In this document: in pieces, positions 1-11,532 of the stretch
Position numbering within the stretch: position 1 is the first letter of the stretch
Layout: every line of letters begins with the position of its first letter
Origin: Hyposmocoma kahamanoa
Taxonomy: Eukaryota > Arthropoda > Insecta > Lepidoptera > Cosmopterigidae
Assembly (NCBI RefSeq): GCF_003589595.1
Contig: NW_020654422.1
Span: 3,407,956-3,471,955, forward strand
Length of the DNA stretch: 64,000 nt
Reading direction: 5' to 3'
The notes under the pieces: model-generated
Told to the model about the DNA's origin: nothing
The model's input: only the letters and a program-made list of their open reading frames with translations
The model's database searches: none
Translations under genes and position numbers: made by a program

Positions 1-47
<47 letters not shown>
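1..47. repeat. (GT)n microsatellite
   Basis: A pure GT dinucleotide run opens the window. It lies just beyond the 3' end of the minus-strand LINE that follows, so it could be that element's (AC)n 3' tail or an independent microsatellite. The window edge hides the far side. Confidence 0.95.
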
Positions 48-49
<2 letters not shown>

Positions 50-68
50 AGCGCGAACGTGCAAAACA

Positions 69-2750
69 TTACGGAGTGATGATAATATTTTCTGTATCAG
101 AATAGTTAAGTCCGGCGAGCCAGACGGAGAGTTTGGTTTTACATTCGGCTTTGCTTAATTGATAAATATTTAGAGTTTTGTTCAAGAAATTATATATGTA
201 GCTTCCGAGAAAACAGAAATGTCTCTGTGCGAGTTTGCTGTGGACTAATACAGGAGTGCACACTTGATGTTTCCTACGTGAACGTATTTGTGTGGTTCAT
301 ATGGTATTGTTTGATGTGTGATCAAAGTGAGATTTAATATAAATAATTGCCGCACTGAGAGAACCTTACATGTGGAGTACAGCTCGGATGTCGCGAATCT
401 GTAAGGAAGATGCCAACCCACCTTAAGAACTGCTCTTTGTGCTCGTTCAAGTTTCAGCAAATGGGTCTTACCTGCACCACCCCAGGTAGTAATGCAGTAG
501 GAAGTTATCGATTGACCGAGTGCGAGATACACCATCCTTAGTAATCTGGCATCAGCAACACTGCGAAGATTTTTGAAAACGAATATAAGTTTCCTCAACC
601 TTGCAGTTAGGACATCAATGTGAGCGTGGAAGTTAAGGTGCTGATCCAGTTGGACACCCAGGTACTTGACACAGTTAGTATTATCAAGTCTGGGGCACTG
701 ACAAATTACACCCTGAGTGGGAACACATGAGTATGCAAGCAAATGATATTTAGAAGTAGGTGGAAGACCCTTGCCAGATAAAGAAAAAGTAAGATATTTG
801 GTTTTTTCCACATTTAATGTTAAAAGATTTCTTTTCAGCCAGGCAATTACGGAGTCGAAACCAGTCTGTGCAGCAATAAACACCTCCTCCCAAGAGTCGC
901 CATGAAATATAAGGGCAGTGTCATCAGCGTAAGTGAAGATGGATGCATTTTGAACCTGAAGCTGGCAGAGGTCATTAATGTAAATCAAAAACATGGTTGG
1001 CCCGAGAATACTGCCTATAGGCAAACCATAGGAGATAGGGAGGTCATGGCTTACCCAGTCACCTATTTTGAGGCATTGACGTCTGCCAGTAAGGTAGCTC
1101 TCAAAAAGTTTAAGCTGAGCCCCTCTAATTCCAAGCCCTTCCATCTTAACGATAAGTTTGGGTATAGAGATCGTATCAAAAGCTTTGGCCAAGTCAAGGA
1201 ATATGCCAATAACTTTGTGTTTCTTATCAAGCTTTTTTACGATATGATTAGTGAGGTCCAGAACCGCATTCGAGGTTGATATGCCAGAGCGAAAACCATA
1301 TGGAGAAGATGACAGGAGGTTTTTGCTCTCTAAGAAATTAATAAGTCTAACCTTTAAAAGCTTTTCGAGTATTTTAGATAGAATGGGAAGAAGCGATATT
1401 GGCCTATAGTTATTGATGCGAACTCTGTCACCACTTTTATGTATCGGGTGGATAACAGCCACCTTGAAGGCACTTGGAAAAGTGCTTGTTTTGAAGGCAA
1501 GGTTACAGAGGAAAGTGATCGGGGGAATCAGAATACTTTTGAACTTTTTAATAAATGATGCAGATATACCATCATGACCCACAGCGCAGTCGCTCTTGAG
1601 GTTAATGATAGTACGTTCCACTTCATCCATATCTGTCTCCAGCATAACAAATGTGTTTGAATTGCTATAGTTGGCAGGGATTTCCTTGGTTATATCTGGA
1701 TGAATCAAGATATTTTCGGCCAGTGTGCGTCCAATGCTAGCAAAATAAGAGTTAATCTCATTGACCGAACTTTGGGGATCCAAGGAGTCCAAAAGATCAT
1801 GGGTGTGCTGTTTTTGGGGATTTATGTACGTGATATCTTTGATAGCCATCCACAGTTTTTTATTATTGCGTTGTGAGTTTCGTATCAAAGACTTGTCATA
1901 CTCGATTTTAGCCGTACTCAGAATCTTTTTACAAAAATTTCGGTATCTTGAGTAAGTGGTTTTAAGAATGTCGTTATTTGGAGACTTTTTTAGTTTTAAG
2001 TGCATTTGATCTCGATTTCTTAAACATCTGAGTAGTCCCGTTGTCATCCAGGGTTTTATTAATCTTTTACGGTTTGGTACGACTTTTAGTATGGTGTTTG
2101 CCAGAATTATGCTATTCAAAGAATTAATAAAATGACGTGTAGCTAGGTTAACATCAGTCATACCATACAGATTGGTGAAATCAATTTCCAGCAATTCTGA
2201 TTCAATTTTATTATAGTCTATTTGTTTTATTGTTTTTACTGCATGATTATTTAAATTGGGCATACTGGGTTTTAAGAAGGTTAAAACGGAATCATGATCT
2301 GTGATGGACGTGTGAGCTACATAACAATACGCAGGGTATTTGGTTTTTAAAATTACATGGTCTAAGCAGGAGGAATTATTCCTTGTAAGTAATGTGTGTG
2401 CCGGGAGCATACCGTGAAAAGCTAACAAGTTAAGATACTCAATTGAACGGGGATCTTTAGTGTTTTCTGAAATATTGATATTTATATCACCTGTTATAAT
2501 AATATTTTTGTAAGCTGATAGTGATGTCAAATGTTGATGTAGGGAATCTAAAAACGTGGTTATATTTTGATGGGCGGGGGGTCTGTAAATGGCAATGATC
2601 ACAAAAACCTTATTTATAATTAAGGTTAGGCAGTTAGCTTCGTGCATAGTAGTGTTTAATATTACTACATTATGATGACTACGGAAATATACCACCACAC
2701 CTTCATTTTGCGTACTGTGCTGCGTGGTATTGACGGTCGTACAATATAAT
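69..2750 (-). pseudogene. 5'-truncated CR1/Jockey-like LINE: endonuclease-reverse transcriptase ORF2
   Basis: The long minus-strand frame (stop at 245, opening near 2794) encodes the downstream part of an APE-type endonuclease followed by a reverse transcriptase, the enzyme pair that nicks target DNA and copies LINE RNA into it. In the 849-residue frame I see IYRPP (69-73), the endonuclease GDININ (102-107), CLDHV (143-147) and TDHDS (165-169), then RT motifs NYRPISLLP (462-470), YGFRSG (499-504), LDLAKAFD (533-540), GLPIGS (590-595) and the catalytic YADD (622-625). The canonical GVPQGS block is altered. The first part of the endonuclease is missing: sequence upstream of about 2750 belongs to another LINE, as expected for 5' truncation. 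The real C-terminus continues in a second frame (69-263) through a frameshift near 245-263. The product is therefore probably inactive. The exact clade (CR1, Jockey or Daphne) is not settled. Confidence 0.85.
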
Positions 2751-2752
2751 AC

Positions 2753-3645
2753 ATGTTTGATTCGGTTCTTTCTTTTAGACCCCATTACGACCATATATGT
2801 AATAATGCAAATCGTTTATTATCTTTTCTCCTACGTAATACTAAGCCATTTCGTAATGCCACCTCTTTAATAATATTGTACAATGCCTTGGTTAGAAGTA
2901 TCCTGGAATACTGCTTGCCTATCTGGTACCCTATATATGATATCCATGTTGATAGAATAGAGTCTATACAACGTAGATTTGCAAGATGTCTCAGTTCAAA
3001 ATACGGACTTCGGCGTAAGCTGCCCAATTACTCTGAACGATTGAGTAGGTTTAAGATGATGAGTCGTGAAGATCGCAGACGGGTCTCCCACTTATGCACT
3101 CTGCACAGAATTGTAAACTCTACCATGGATTCTCAGCTGATTGAACATCTAAAATTTAGGGTGCCATCTCGGTCTGTGCGTATTCCACAGTTGTTTAGCT
3201 TGCCACCTATGAGGAACAACGTTTCACAAAATGGGTCGTTATATAGAATATGTCGATTATACAATGACTTATGTTCCCGCCATGACATATTTTCAAATAG
3301 TATTATGTCATTCAAAGCTGCAATGTATTCAAGTTGTAACAGAAATTAGTGTTTATGTTCATTTGGCACTGCTTTTAATATTTGTTGAAATAGTATTTGT
3401 TTGAAATATAAATATAAATACATAAATATAACTATATAAATAAATATATATTGTATGTATATTATACCTATGAATATTATACCTGTTTGTTAAAAATATA
3501 AACATTTAGGAAAGTTGTGTATAACTATTATTGGATATTAGATTTAAAGTGTTATGTGTTTTTTCTTGTTAATAAGTATTGTTTGTGATCTAATGTCTGT
3601 TGTTGTACCAAATAAAATAAAATAAAATAAATAAAATATATTTAT
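2753..3645 (+). pseudogene. 5'-truncated LINE, reverse transcriptase C-terminal tail plus 3' UTR
   Basis: The 198-residue frame (2753-3349) reads as the region after the RT palm of a Jockey-like ORF2: DSVLSFRPHYDHIC is the usual sequence downstream of the LGV block, followed by LVRSILEYCLPIWYP (thumb region) and an RRFARCLSSKYG block. No catalytic residue remains. A non-coding AT-rich 3' UTR follows and ends in an (AAAAT)n-type tail at about 3608-3640, the simple-repeat end typical of several LINE clades. It meets the minus-strand LINE head to head at about 2750. Because both are 5'-truncated there, one may have landed beside or inside the other. It cannot encode a working protein. Confidence 0.75.
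3608..3640 (+). repeat. A/T-rich simple-repeat LINE tail
   Basis: Tandem AAAAT/AAAT units directly after the LINE 3' UTR. I read it as the 3' tail of the LINE fragment at 2753. Confidence 0.7.
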
Positions 3646-3715
3646 CGTAAGTCGCACATTGTATTTTGTGTATGTAATAAAAAAATCTCATTAATTCATT
3701 GAAAAATTATTTGTC

Positions 3716-4940
3716 TTGACAAATATGGTGGCAAGTAACAAAAAGATGTATAAATACGTTACACAAACTAGAGGTCAATGTAGTCAGAAGTCCTGGCGGA
3801 ATCCCAGCGGACTTCTGCGGAACTGTGCACACCAGTTGTCTCCAGTGTTGACTCGCCTGCATCATCTCAGTAATAGTATGAGTTCTGGACAAGTTCCGAA
3901 GATCTGACAGTTTGCTAATGTATATTGTATAATGTATGTAGCCTGTACTTTTGAAAGACAGTCGTGTCGGTCCATCGAATTATCTTAAAAGGCCATGAGT
4001 CTAAGAATCGTGTATTGAATAGTCGACAGCGCGAAGCGAACAATCCTCTCAGTAATCGGCAGTTTGGTTTTCGCCGGGGTACTGGAGTCCTTATTGCGTA
4101 AGGTGCAAGGCGGTCGAGAAATCAAATTGCTTACCAGTGTCTAGGCATTTCAAAGGCTTTTGACAGGGTCTGCCATGATAATCTGTTAAAAAAGATTCCA
4201 ATATACTGAATGTCAGTTAGATTCTGCACATGGACAGACGATTTTGTAAGGAACAAGTCAACCCTTGTACTTGTATGCGCTTACTCGTTTGCTCTTCACG
4301 GTTTTATTCAGGAGTACCTCAGTGTTCTGTCCTCTCCACGACTCTAACTTGATGCACACTAGCTACTGTAGTCTAGGCTCTACTCTATGAGTAGAATTGC
4401 TGGCTGAATATAGCTAGTGAATATAGTTTTTGTAATTAGAATGCTTTTGAAGAATTGAAATAAGAAAACAGAAGATCTTGACATATTACATATTACATCC
4501 TAGACTGAAAGTATAAACCATGTAAAAAATGTGAAATAAACCAAATCTTTGAAGTTAATCCCAGTTTATATTCTTAGAAGTACCTCTCGCTACGCATCCT
4601 AAGCTACGTCCCAGTTACACTACCTACTGCTGATACTCGGAATCTTACGACAGCATAGTGGTGAAGACTTGTGTTCGATACCTACACTAGCAAAGAAGAG
4701 ATCCGGCGTAAACTAGAGGCGATGATCACATGGTTGAATTGACATCCGGTTAGCACAGCAACTATGGCGGCTATTTTCTCAACAAAATAGAGTGACATCC
4801 ACCTCACTTCGACTTCCCGACATGTGTCCATACTATCATCTCTGGATATAGTTTAGGTCTAGTGAAGGCTAGAATGAATATGAATTTTATAAACAAACGC
4901 GTGCCATCGTAGGTTACATCGTCGATTAACCTCTTCAATT
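3716..4940 (+). pseudogene. Decayed copy of the 13-kb LINE family
   Basis: This stretch aligns by eye to the LINE at 12790-16393. 3776-4345 corresponds to about 14807-15405 (RT N-terminal blocks through GVPQ). 4630-4830 corresponds to about 15440-15690 (the YADD region and the following coding sequence). 4861-4935 corresponds to about 16260-16335 (C-terminus). It carries many stops and indels, an insertion of about 270 bp of unrelated sequence near 4350-4625, and a deletion matching roughly 15690-16255 of the intact copy. It is a much older insertion than the 13-kb copy and codes for nothing. Confidence 0.8.
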
Positions 4941-6200
4941 TGAATTATTTCGAAGTCCGAAAATATTTGTACTTCAAAAAATAATGGTGTCGCCCACTTT
5001 AGGATGAACCAAACGATTTGTTACTGCGGTATATTTGTAAATTTATCGCCTAAACCCAAAGGCCATTTGCGAAATTTATTATCCCAATTTGTCAAACAGC
5101 CCGATACATTTCAATTTGTTATTGTCAATAATTGGTGCAACTATTAAGAATAAGTTATTATTGTTTCTTACCTTCATATTTATCATAATGGATTCATATA
5201 ATATACTGATTTTGTCCAATATAGCCTTTTGTATTTTCTTTAGATTCTTTTTTGTACTTGCAGTGGATTTCAATCTTCATTATGCAGGGTTTTGATATAG
5301 TAATAATTTCTATAACTCGTACCGATACACTCCTTGAATGTGCTTAAAAGTTTTATTGTTTAAGAAGGTACAGAAAACAATTATTTGAATTAAAATATAA
5401 TAAGGCGCATTAGCAGCGGCACATACCGGGCCAAGAAGAAAAAGTAATATAATAAGTAGTATTGAACTAATCTTACATCTTATAATTACGAGCTTATAAT
5501 CAAAAGATATATCACGCATCGGCTACGAAAACACGCTTGATATTATTAAGTAACTCTCAGATAATATATAATAACGAACGAAATAAAACTATTAGTTTTA
5601 TTATCTTTAATAAAACTAATAAAATAAAAGAAAACTATTATTTTTATTATTACCATTTTTCAAATGTGCCATTTCTCAAATTTAACAGGCATATTGTTTT
5701 AATAAACCTATTTTGTCAGTTTCCCAAAAACGTTATGATTTTAGTTCGAGCATTTTAATGTTTTTATTATACAAAGTACAACTTCTAACGGTGCTGTTCT
5801 AAAAATAGTCTTATTTGCAATCATAATGTCTTACTATCATTGTTAGTTAAGTAATTACTAATATGTTGTTGTATGTTGGTTTCAAATTTCAAACTTCTAT
5901 TATTATATAATATTCATCTAACAAAATTCATCACATGCATTACGATTACCAATAGCCTAATCGAATTAAAATTGTGGTAACTGTAAAACGATCTGACGTG
6001 AAAACGCTAAAAATCATTGTGTTTTTATTTGTTGATATATTAATCTACATCGATTGACCAGAATACAGGTAGGTTACCACCTTCGGCGGGTAAGCACTGG
6101 CGACGTATCGACCAGATGTAAACGCGCCATTCGTTACATATAAATAATATTATAAATCTGATATCTTAATTACACAAAAAGTTTTTAGATATATTCGTAA
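4941..6200. other. AT-rich non-coding stretch
   Basis: Very AT-rich. The open frames here (for example 5079-5295 on both strands) are low-complexity, rich in I, F, N and K, and overlap one another on opposite strands, so I treat them as chance. I recognise no repeat family. Confidence 0.5.
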
Positions 6201-6489
6201 GCAAAGCTCCTTGTGAAAGAGTTCGTCCAGGGAAGTACTAGGACCTTACCCATGTCTGCCGCCAAGCAGTAATGTTAGCATTACTGTTTTCCGGTTTTGA
6301 AGGGTAAGGGTGTTGGTGAAATGACAGGCACGTGGGACTTGTCAACTTATATCACAGGGTGACGGGCGCAGCTCAGATCTTTGTGATTTGAAGCTCTGAG
6401 TGGCACTGCAACTGTTATGGACGGACGTGTAGTTTACCATCAGGCACACGACTTGTTCGTTCCGTCACTTGATATTATAAAAAAAAAAC
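6201..6489 (+). repeat. Lepidopteran SINE-like repeat, copy 1
   Basis: Near-complete copy of the commonest short repeat of the window. It has the head GAGTTCGTCCAGGGAAGTA, the core TCTGCCGCCAAGCAGTAATG, a middle CGGTTTTGAAGGGTAAGGGT, the 3' block GGCACTGCAACTGTTATGGA and an A-rich tail after CACTTGATATTATAA. The A tail and lack of coding capacity suggest a LINE-mobilised SINE. Similar sequences are, to my knowledge, common in moths and butterflies. Confidence 0.85.
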
Positions 6490-6574
6490 AGGAAAATATG
6501 TAATAACTCTACCTGCTATAGAATGTTTTTTCAGCTTCTTTTTTAAAATTTGACAAATGATAATTAATCTGGTT

Positions 6575-6890
6575 TAGACACATGCAGCGGATGTATGAAA
6601 GTAGAGTGGCGAAGGAAATACATAAAGCCAACGTGGAAGTTATTATTGGAAGAGAACAGCTATGAATAACGTTGTCATGTGAAATCGAGAATGTTCTTTA
6701 AAATGCTGTAGTGCGTAAAATAAGAGGATAAGGCCATCCAAGTATAAAAGAAATTGATGAATGTAAGTGAAAGATGAGTTTGTCAGGACTATCAGGATCG
6801 TGAAAAGTAACTGTTTGTAGTCTCTGCCTACCCAATGGAAATCCAAAGGCATGAGTATATGCCATCACCATCATCAATGTGCGGGTATCA
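6575..6890 (+). pseudogene. RTE-like LINE C-terminal remnant
   Basis: Translated pieces resemble the end of an RTE-type ORF: RHMQRMYESRVAKEI near 6578-6625 and a degraded cysteine/tryptophan-containing end followed by ...PMGNPKA near 6830. A CATCACCATCATCA simple repeat at about 6863-6877 then resembles the ATC-rich 3' tails of these elements. Several frameshifts are present. Assignment is by pattern only. Confidence 0.5.
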
Positions 6891-6899
6891 TCGCGATAT

Positions 6900-7075
6900 T
6901 TTCTTCACCGAAAATCTCGTGGTAACTATCAAATATTTTTTTTCGCACATGAATTCCGAGAACCTCAGGGGTGCGAGCCCAGAATCGAAACCACGACCCC
7001 TGCTTGAGAGGCGGCAGATCAAACCATTAGGTTACCATGTGACGCGTCACGAGTCCATGAGTATATGTATCTATA
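6900..7075 (+). repeat. Dispersed repeat fragment, tRNA-like 3' portion
   Basis: Resembles the distal half of the repeat at 35385-35680: a TTCACCGAAAAT block, then GCACATGAATTCCGAGAA, then a B-box-like region in a GGATCGAA-type context (here GAATCGAAACC) and a tail with AACCATTAGGTTACCA. Probably part of a common lepidopteran SINE. Confidence 0.5.
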
Positions 7076-7079
7076 ATTT

Positions 7080-8840
7080 CAAGTGACTTCATATTACATT
7101 TGTTTATAGCAGTATGACATAGGCTATTAGCTTCCCATCCTTTCTTTGGTTCAGTTCTTCGGGTATAGATGTATAAAAAATATTACATTGTACATTTTAC
7201 TATGTAGTTTTATTTATTTAACAGCTTTTGGTTTCATATTACGACTGTTTTCAGAAAAATTACGAGAGCAATTTACATATATAAAGCAGTTTGTAAAGCT
7301 CATACAACAACCCTCGCTGCTAAACACCCAAAAACATCACCTAAATTCTTTGTACCCGTCACTACCTCTAAAGTTATAGCGAGAAAATAAAATCCACCCG
7401 ACGTCCCGGTAAGTATTTTGTGTAAGATAATACCCGGACGTATCAAGACAGTTACGGCGATAGCTCACCGGATAAAGTTGAAATTATGTCCGCCTTACGG
7501 TGCTTGTCCATAGTGTTGCGCTCTTATTTGAAAAAAAGTTGTTGATATGGAAAAAAATATTTTCATAAATTTGTTTTTGCAAACTATGTAAGTGTTAAAT
7601 TTCTTGATAACACTCATAGGCGTCGAAGCACAATCGAAGTTTCTAATAGTTATATTAACTATTTATTATTCCGTTTACGCACATTTTGGTTTCATTTATA
7701 AAATAAATAAAAAGTAATGACATGAATCCCAGGGGTGGCAGCTGTTGCGGCATTGTATGTAGTTTCGAAATAAAAGCTAATTAGGTTACGAATTGGCCCT
7801 TGTTTACTCGATTAAAGTAACATGATTCAAAATTAAGATAATTACAAGGACTTATACTGGTGACGCCTCATCGTGGTGTACAATGGGCACTGGTTCAGAA
7901 AGAAAGCCTGTGCTTTTTTATGTTTATTTATTCAATTAAAAAAACTAAAGCAAGTCTTCTTTATCTTTTTTTCATTACGCGAAAAACTTAGTAATGTGAA
8001 TTCCATATACAGTACCGGGCTGTAAATATTTCACATCGGGAAAATCCGGAAGCCACGATATTTCCGAATGCTGTTGCCGCGTCTATAACATATTACATTA
8101 ATAACTGATGTATTTATGGCAATTTAATGAAACTTTATTAGTCAATAACTTGACAACGTTAATAAAGTTTCTTATTTCGCTGTCTTAAATATATCAGTGA
8201 ATAACACGATAATATATAGACGCGACAACAGTGTTCGTATATATTCGTGGATTTCGAGTTTTTTCCGATGTGCAAAATATACGTATATATTGCAAAGTAT
8301 GTCGATGTGTATGTCGGTATATATGACAGCGAGCGCAAGTAGACAGCGCGAGTTCGCTTTCGCAGTTTGTTTTTGGAATACGATTTGCTGTTTTCACTTA
8401 GGAAACAGCATTTTAGGCTTGTCGAATAACATTTACAAAATGTTAAATGGAATGTAGCGTACTACTGTACTATAGGTTGACATAGTACAGTATAGATTAC
8501 ATAGATACCAAAGTGCTAAACTGGATCGACTATCGACATGTCCGGTCGCATACAACACTAATCGCTCGGATAAACTGCAATTTCCTCCACTTAAAAACCG
8601 TCACCACTACTTTAGAGCCGCTCTTTTCTAAAGTGAAACTGTGTACTAACTTAGCAACAGTTTATCGTAGGAGTTGTTGTTCCTTAGGAGATGATGCTGC
8701 AAAATTGAAAACGACTTGTGTGAAATTAAAAAGAAAAAAATTGGAATTGTTATCAAAAAAATTATATTAAGTACAAATTTGTTTTACGTTACATTAATCA
8801 GTAATGTAAAATTTTTACGAGTTAAAATATTCTTTTATGA
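7080..8840. other. Non-coding stretch, nothing recognised
   Basis: Short frames of 67-86 codons occur (for example 8194-8457 on both strands) but they overlap on opposite strands and have no recognisable motif. I see no tandem or inverted repeat of note. Confidence 0.4.
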
Positions 8841-8843
8841 TAC

Positions 8844-8985
8844 CAAGCGACGTGACGAACAAATCGTGGGCCTGGTGGTAAGCGACACGCCTGTCCATAA
8901 CAGTTGCAACGCCACTCATCTGAGAGGCACTGCCACTGCGCCCGTCGTCACGTTGACACATAAGTTGACAACTCACATGTGTTAC
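8844..8985 (-). repeat. SINE-like repeat, copy 2 (partial)
   Basis: Reverse-complement 3' half of the SINE family: GTGACGAACAAATCGTG, then GACACGCCTGTCCATAACAG, then CACTGCCACTGCGCCCGTC. The 5' head is missing. Confidence 0.8.
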
Positions 8986-9218
8986 AGACACATGGACCTT
9001 AACCAAAACAATGGACCTTTTGTCATACAGTTTTCTCGAAATTTGTAATTAAATTTTATGTTTAAAAAACTTTAAATTAAATCTGTAATCAGCACGTTTG
9101 TCAGTGCCAAAAATTTGATATTTTTTATTTTTCAGTTATTATATTAGTCAAACTTTTGTTAATATTTAAAAGATCAGTATGGTACTAAAGTATTATTTTT
9201 TTTATGATAAATTCGTAG

Positions 9219-9428
9219 TCGCGATACTAGTGGTAAACGACACGCCTGTCTATAACAGTTACCACTCAGAGCTTTAAATCGCAAAGATCTGAGGGGCACT
9301 GCCACTGCGCCCGTCACCCTGAGACATGAGTGGACAAGTCCCATGTGTTTGTAATTTCACCAGCACCCTTGCCCTTAAAAACCGGAAAGCAGTATAATCA
9401 CATCACCGTTTGGCGGCAGAAATAGGTA
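9219..9428 (-). repeat. SINE-like repeat, copy 3 (5' truncated)
   Basis: Minus-strand copy running from the terminal block (GACACGCCTGTCTATAACAG) to the core (TTGGCGGCAGAAATAGGTA). The head GTTCGTCC portion is lost. Confidence 0.8.
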
Positions 9429-10219
9429 TTGTAGTGTAATATATTTCATTATCAATATACGCTATCAATATCGCTAATATCAATATACATAAAGTACCTA
9501 TACAATGAATGTTTTCAAATTCAACAGCACCTTAGGGCTGATGCGGTTACACATTACCTACACAGTGAAAATATCATGCAATCAAAAATATCGATATTTC
9601 TTATTCCATCCCTAAAATAACTCGTATATATAATGCATATAATCTGATGTGAATGTTTGCAAAAATTAATTTGTTAAATGCTTCATCGGGATCGCGGTTG
9701 CGGTCACGCTAAATGGCGCAATTCGCGGTTTGGTGATTTAAGTTCTTTTAAAGCGCTAATGCATTGCATATAGATACACTCAAATTAATTATTTTTATTT
9801 TAAAATTATATTTATTGATATTGAATTACATTGAAATGATTAAACATTACAAATAAACGAGTACATTTATTTGTAAAACGGATTCAGATTAAAAATATCT
9901 ATATTTTATAGGTAAGCAAATCACATTGTGAAATCAATCAAATGATTAAATGATATATAAACTTCACTACTCACTCTTAAAGTAGATTCTCCTAAAAAAA
10001 TAAGTCGAAAACTCTAGGGATTGTTTTTTTTGAAAGAAGAAGCATTTGTCTATATTTATCATTTACAATATTTATTTGAAAATATCAGTAATAGAAGCAA
10101 GTCGTTCAGGAAATCATACAAAACTCCATCTAATTTGATGAAAAGTGACGACGAGATCGACGATGTAACAGTGCACACCTATGCCTATCTACACACGCCT
10201 TGAAAAAGCTCAAGTTATA
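9429..10219. other. AT-rich non-coding stretch
   Basis: AT-rich with a short reiterated CTATCAATAT/ATATCAATAT motif at about 9455-9495. No supportable gene. Confidence 0.4.
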
Positions 10220-10420
10220 GCGTTCAGGGAATAAATCTGCAGGCAGGGAAATCCGTTTCTTAGCGGTGATGTGAGCATTACTGCGTTCGAGAAGGGTGCT
10301 GGTGAAATTACGTACATATGAAACTAATATGTTTCAGGGTGTCGGGAGCAGAGATAATTCCCCCCAGACCTTTGCTATTAAAGCTCTGAATGGTATTGCA
10401 ACTGTTGTGGGTGGTGTGTG
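10220..10420 (+). repeat. SINE-like repeat, copy 4 (degraded)
   Basis: Diverged plus-strand copy: TGTGAGCATTACTGCGTTC, AAGGGTGCTGGTGAAATTA and AAAGCTCTGAATGGTATTGC match the family, with many substitutions and a missing core. Confidence 0.7.
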
Positions 10421-10547
10421 TGGGTTAAGCACAATAAGTGCTTAACGCTGAGTGCGCCGACGTCGGCGCAAGTGCTCACAGAGTGTCGCATGCACATCAG
10501 AATGGTCGTACACGTACGGCACGTTTCGTAAAAAAAAAAGCGTAGCA

Positions 10548-10645
10548 ATGTCGAAATCGCGTCATTACTGTTCAGTGGATGAGTGTGGAAGTAGGAATAC
10601 TGACAATAAATTATCATTTTTTTCATTACCGAAAAACAAAGAAAG
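10548..10645 (+). CDS. THAP-type zinc finger, candidate first coding exon (partial)
   Basis: From the ATG at 10548 the frame reads MSKSRHYCSVDECGS... then LSFFSLPKNKE. This is the start of a THAP domain: THAP fingers open with C-x(2-4)-C (here C8 and C13) within the first residues and have a conserved FF-x-x-P stretch about 20 residues later. The later C-x2-H pair would lie in the next exon. After 32 codons plus two bases the sequence runs into GGTAAGT, a perfect splice donor (intron from 10646, phase 2). THAP domains bind DNA in transcription factors and in P-element-like transposases. No second exon is recognisable downstream before the SINE/gap region, so this may be a host gene exon, a transposon exon, or an orphan. 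Start chosen because Met lies at the expected distance from the first Cys. Confidence 0.6.
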
Positions 10646-10651
10646 GTAAGT
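10646..10651 (+). promoter_or_regulatory. Candidate 5' splice site of the THAP exon
   Basis: GTAAGT immediately after the AAAG of the THAP frame, an exact match to the eukaryotic donor consensus. Confidence 0.6.
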
Positions 10652-11060
10652 ATTACTAAGAATTTATGTTGGTTGGTTGTGATCAACGAATTATACGATA
10701 TTTGAATATTTAAAATCATGCTTTATGTAAGATAATACTTACATATTTTCAATTATTTTATGTAAGTGAGATTCTCGTAAACGGCTTTTGAATAATTTAT
10801 TTCTATGTTCCATCATTCTACTTTGTGTTTATTGTACCTACTCACTTTTTATTATCGGTACCAAACCCGGGTAAGGACTTTTTATTCATGGATTTTTTTA
10901 TTGCCGTGGTCCGTTAAATAGACTAATTTATTAACGATTGAGAATACTAATACAATCATTATAATATTCATCAAAAATAATAATAATACGACTTATTGGA
11001 CCTAAGTTTTGTATCAATTACTATAACAACAAGCTAGTGGAGTATTTTGACAAAACTAAT
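10652..11060. other. Possible intron/intergenic sequence
   Basis: AT-rich with no frame or repeat that I recognise. If the THAP exon is real, this is the beginning of its intron. Confidence 0.4.
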
Positions 11061-11064
11061 TATT

Positions 11065-11310
11065 GCAATTAATAAAGCGACATCTTTTGTCAGCCACTGG
11101 TAACTGTAAAGGTACCTGGATAAGTGAAAAAACTGTCATCATTTCCTCACAGGTGGCGCTAGGACAAAAAGTAGTTAAAACCAAAATAAAGATCTGCAGC
11201 AAGCATATAAACAAATTAAGATTTGCTGACTCGTTCCATAGCTCAGTTGAGAGAACAAAACTCGCGTTAGGAGAAAATATCGTTGGTTCGAATCTAGCCG
11301 GATCAAAGGA
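11065..11310 (+). repeat. tRNA-like-ended repeat family, copy A
   Basis: Shares a head (GGTAACTGTAAAGGTACCTGG near 11098), a GGTGGCGCTA block near 11152 and a tRNA-like end with copies at 42945-43192 and 52793-53010. The tRNA-like part has an A-box-like ATAGCTCAGTTGAGAG (about 11238) and a B-box GGTTCGAATC (about 11285). The region between them does not fold as an anticodon arm, so it is not a functional tRNA gene. Confidence 0.7.
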
Positions 11311-11435
11311 ATTTTCCTTTAAGTTTGTTCGATCTTTGTATCAGTTATAACAACACAGAATTAGAGTACTTTCACAAAAATATGTACATGAATAAAGTTT
11401 TATTTTTGTGCATAGCGGCAAATGCAATATTGTAT

Positions 11436-11520
11436 ACACTACTAGGTATGCCTTACCTATTTCTGCCGCCAAGCAGTAATGTGAGTATTAGGTACTGTGT
11501 TTCGGTTTTGAAGGGCAAAT
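11436..11520 (+). repeat. SINE-like repeat, copy 5, first fragment
   Basis: 5' part of a plus-strand SINE: CTTACCTATTTCTGCCGCCA and then CGGTTTTGAAGGGCAA, where family similarity stops. The same SINE resumes at 12712 and again at 16394, so it has been split twice by later insertions. Confidence 0.8.
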
Positions 11521-11532
11521 GTGCAGTAGGTA

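Noticed and set aside
902..1279. 125-codon plus-strand frame
   Set aside because: Opposite-strand shadow of the LINE reverse transcriptase, with no independent motif.
5079..5295. Hydrophobic 64-68-codon frames on both strands
   Set aside because: Low-complexity AT-rich sequence, open on both strands at once; no motif.
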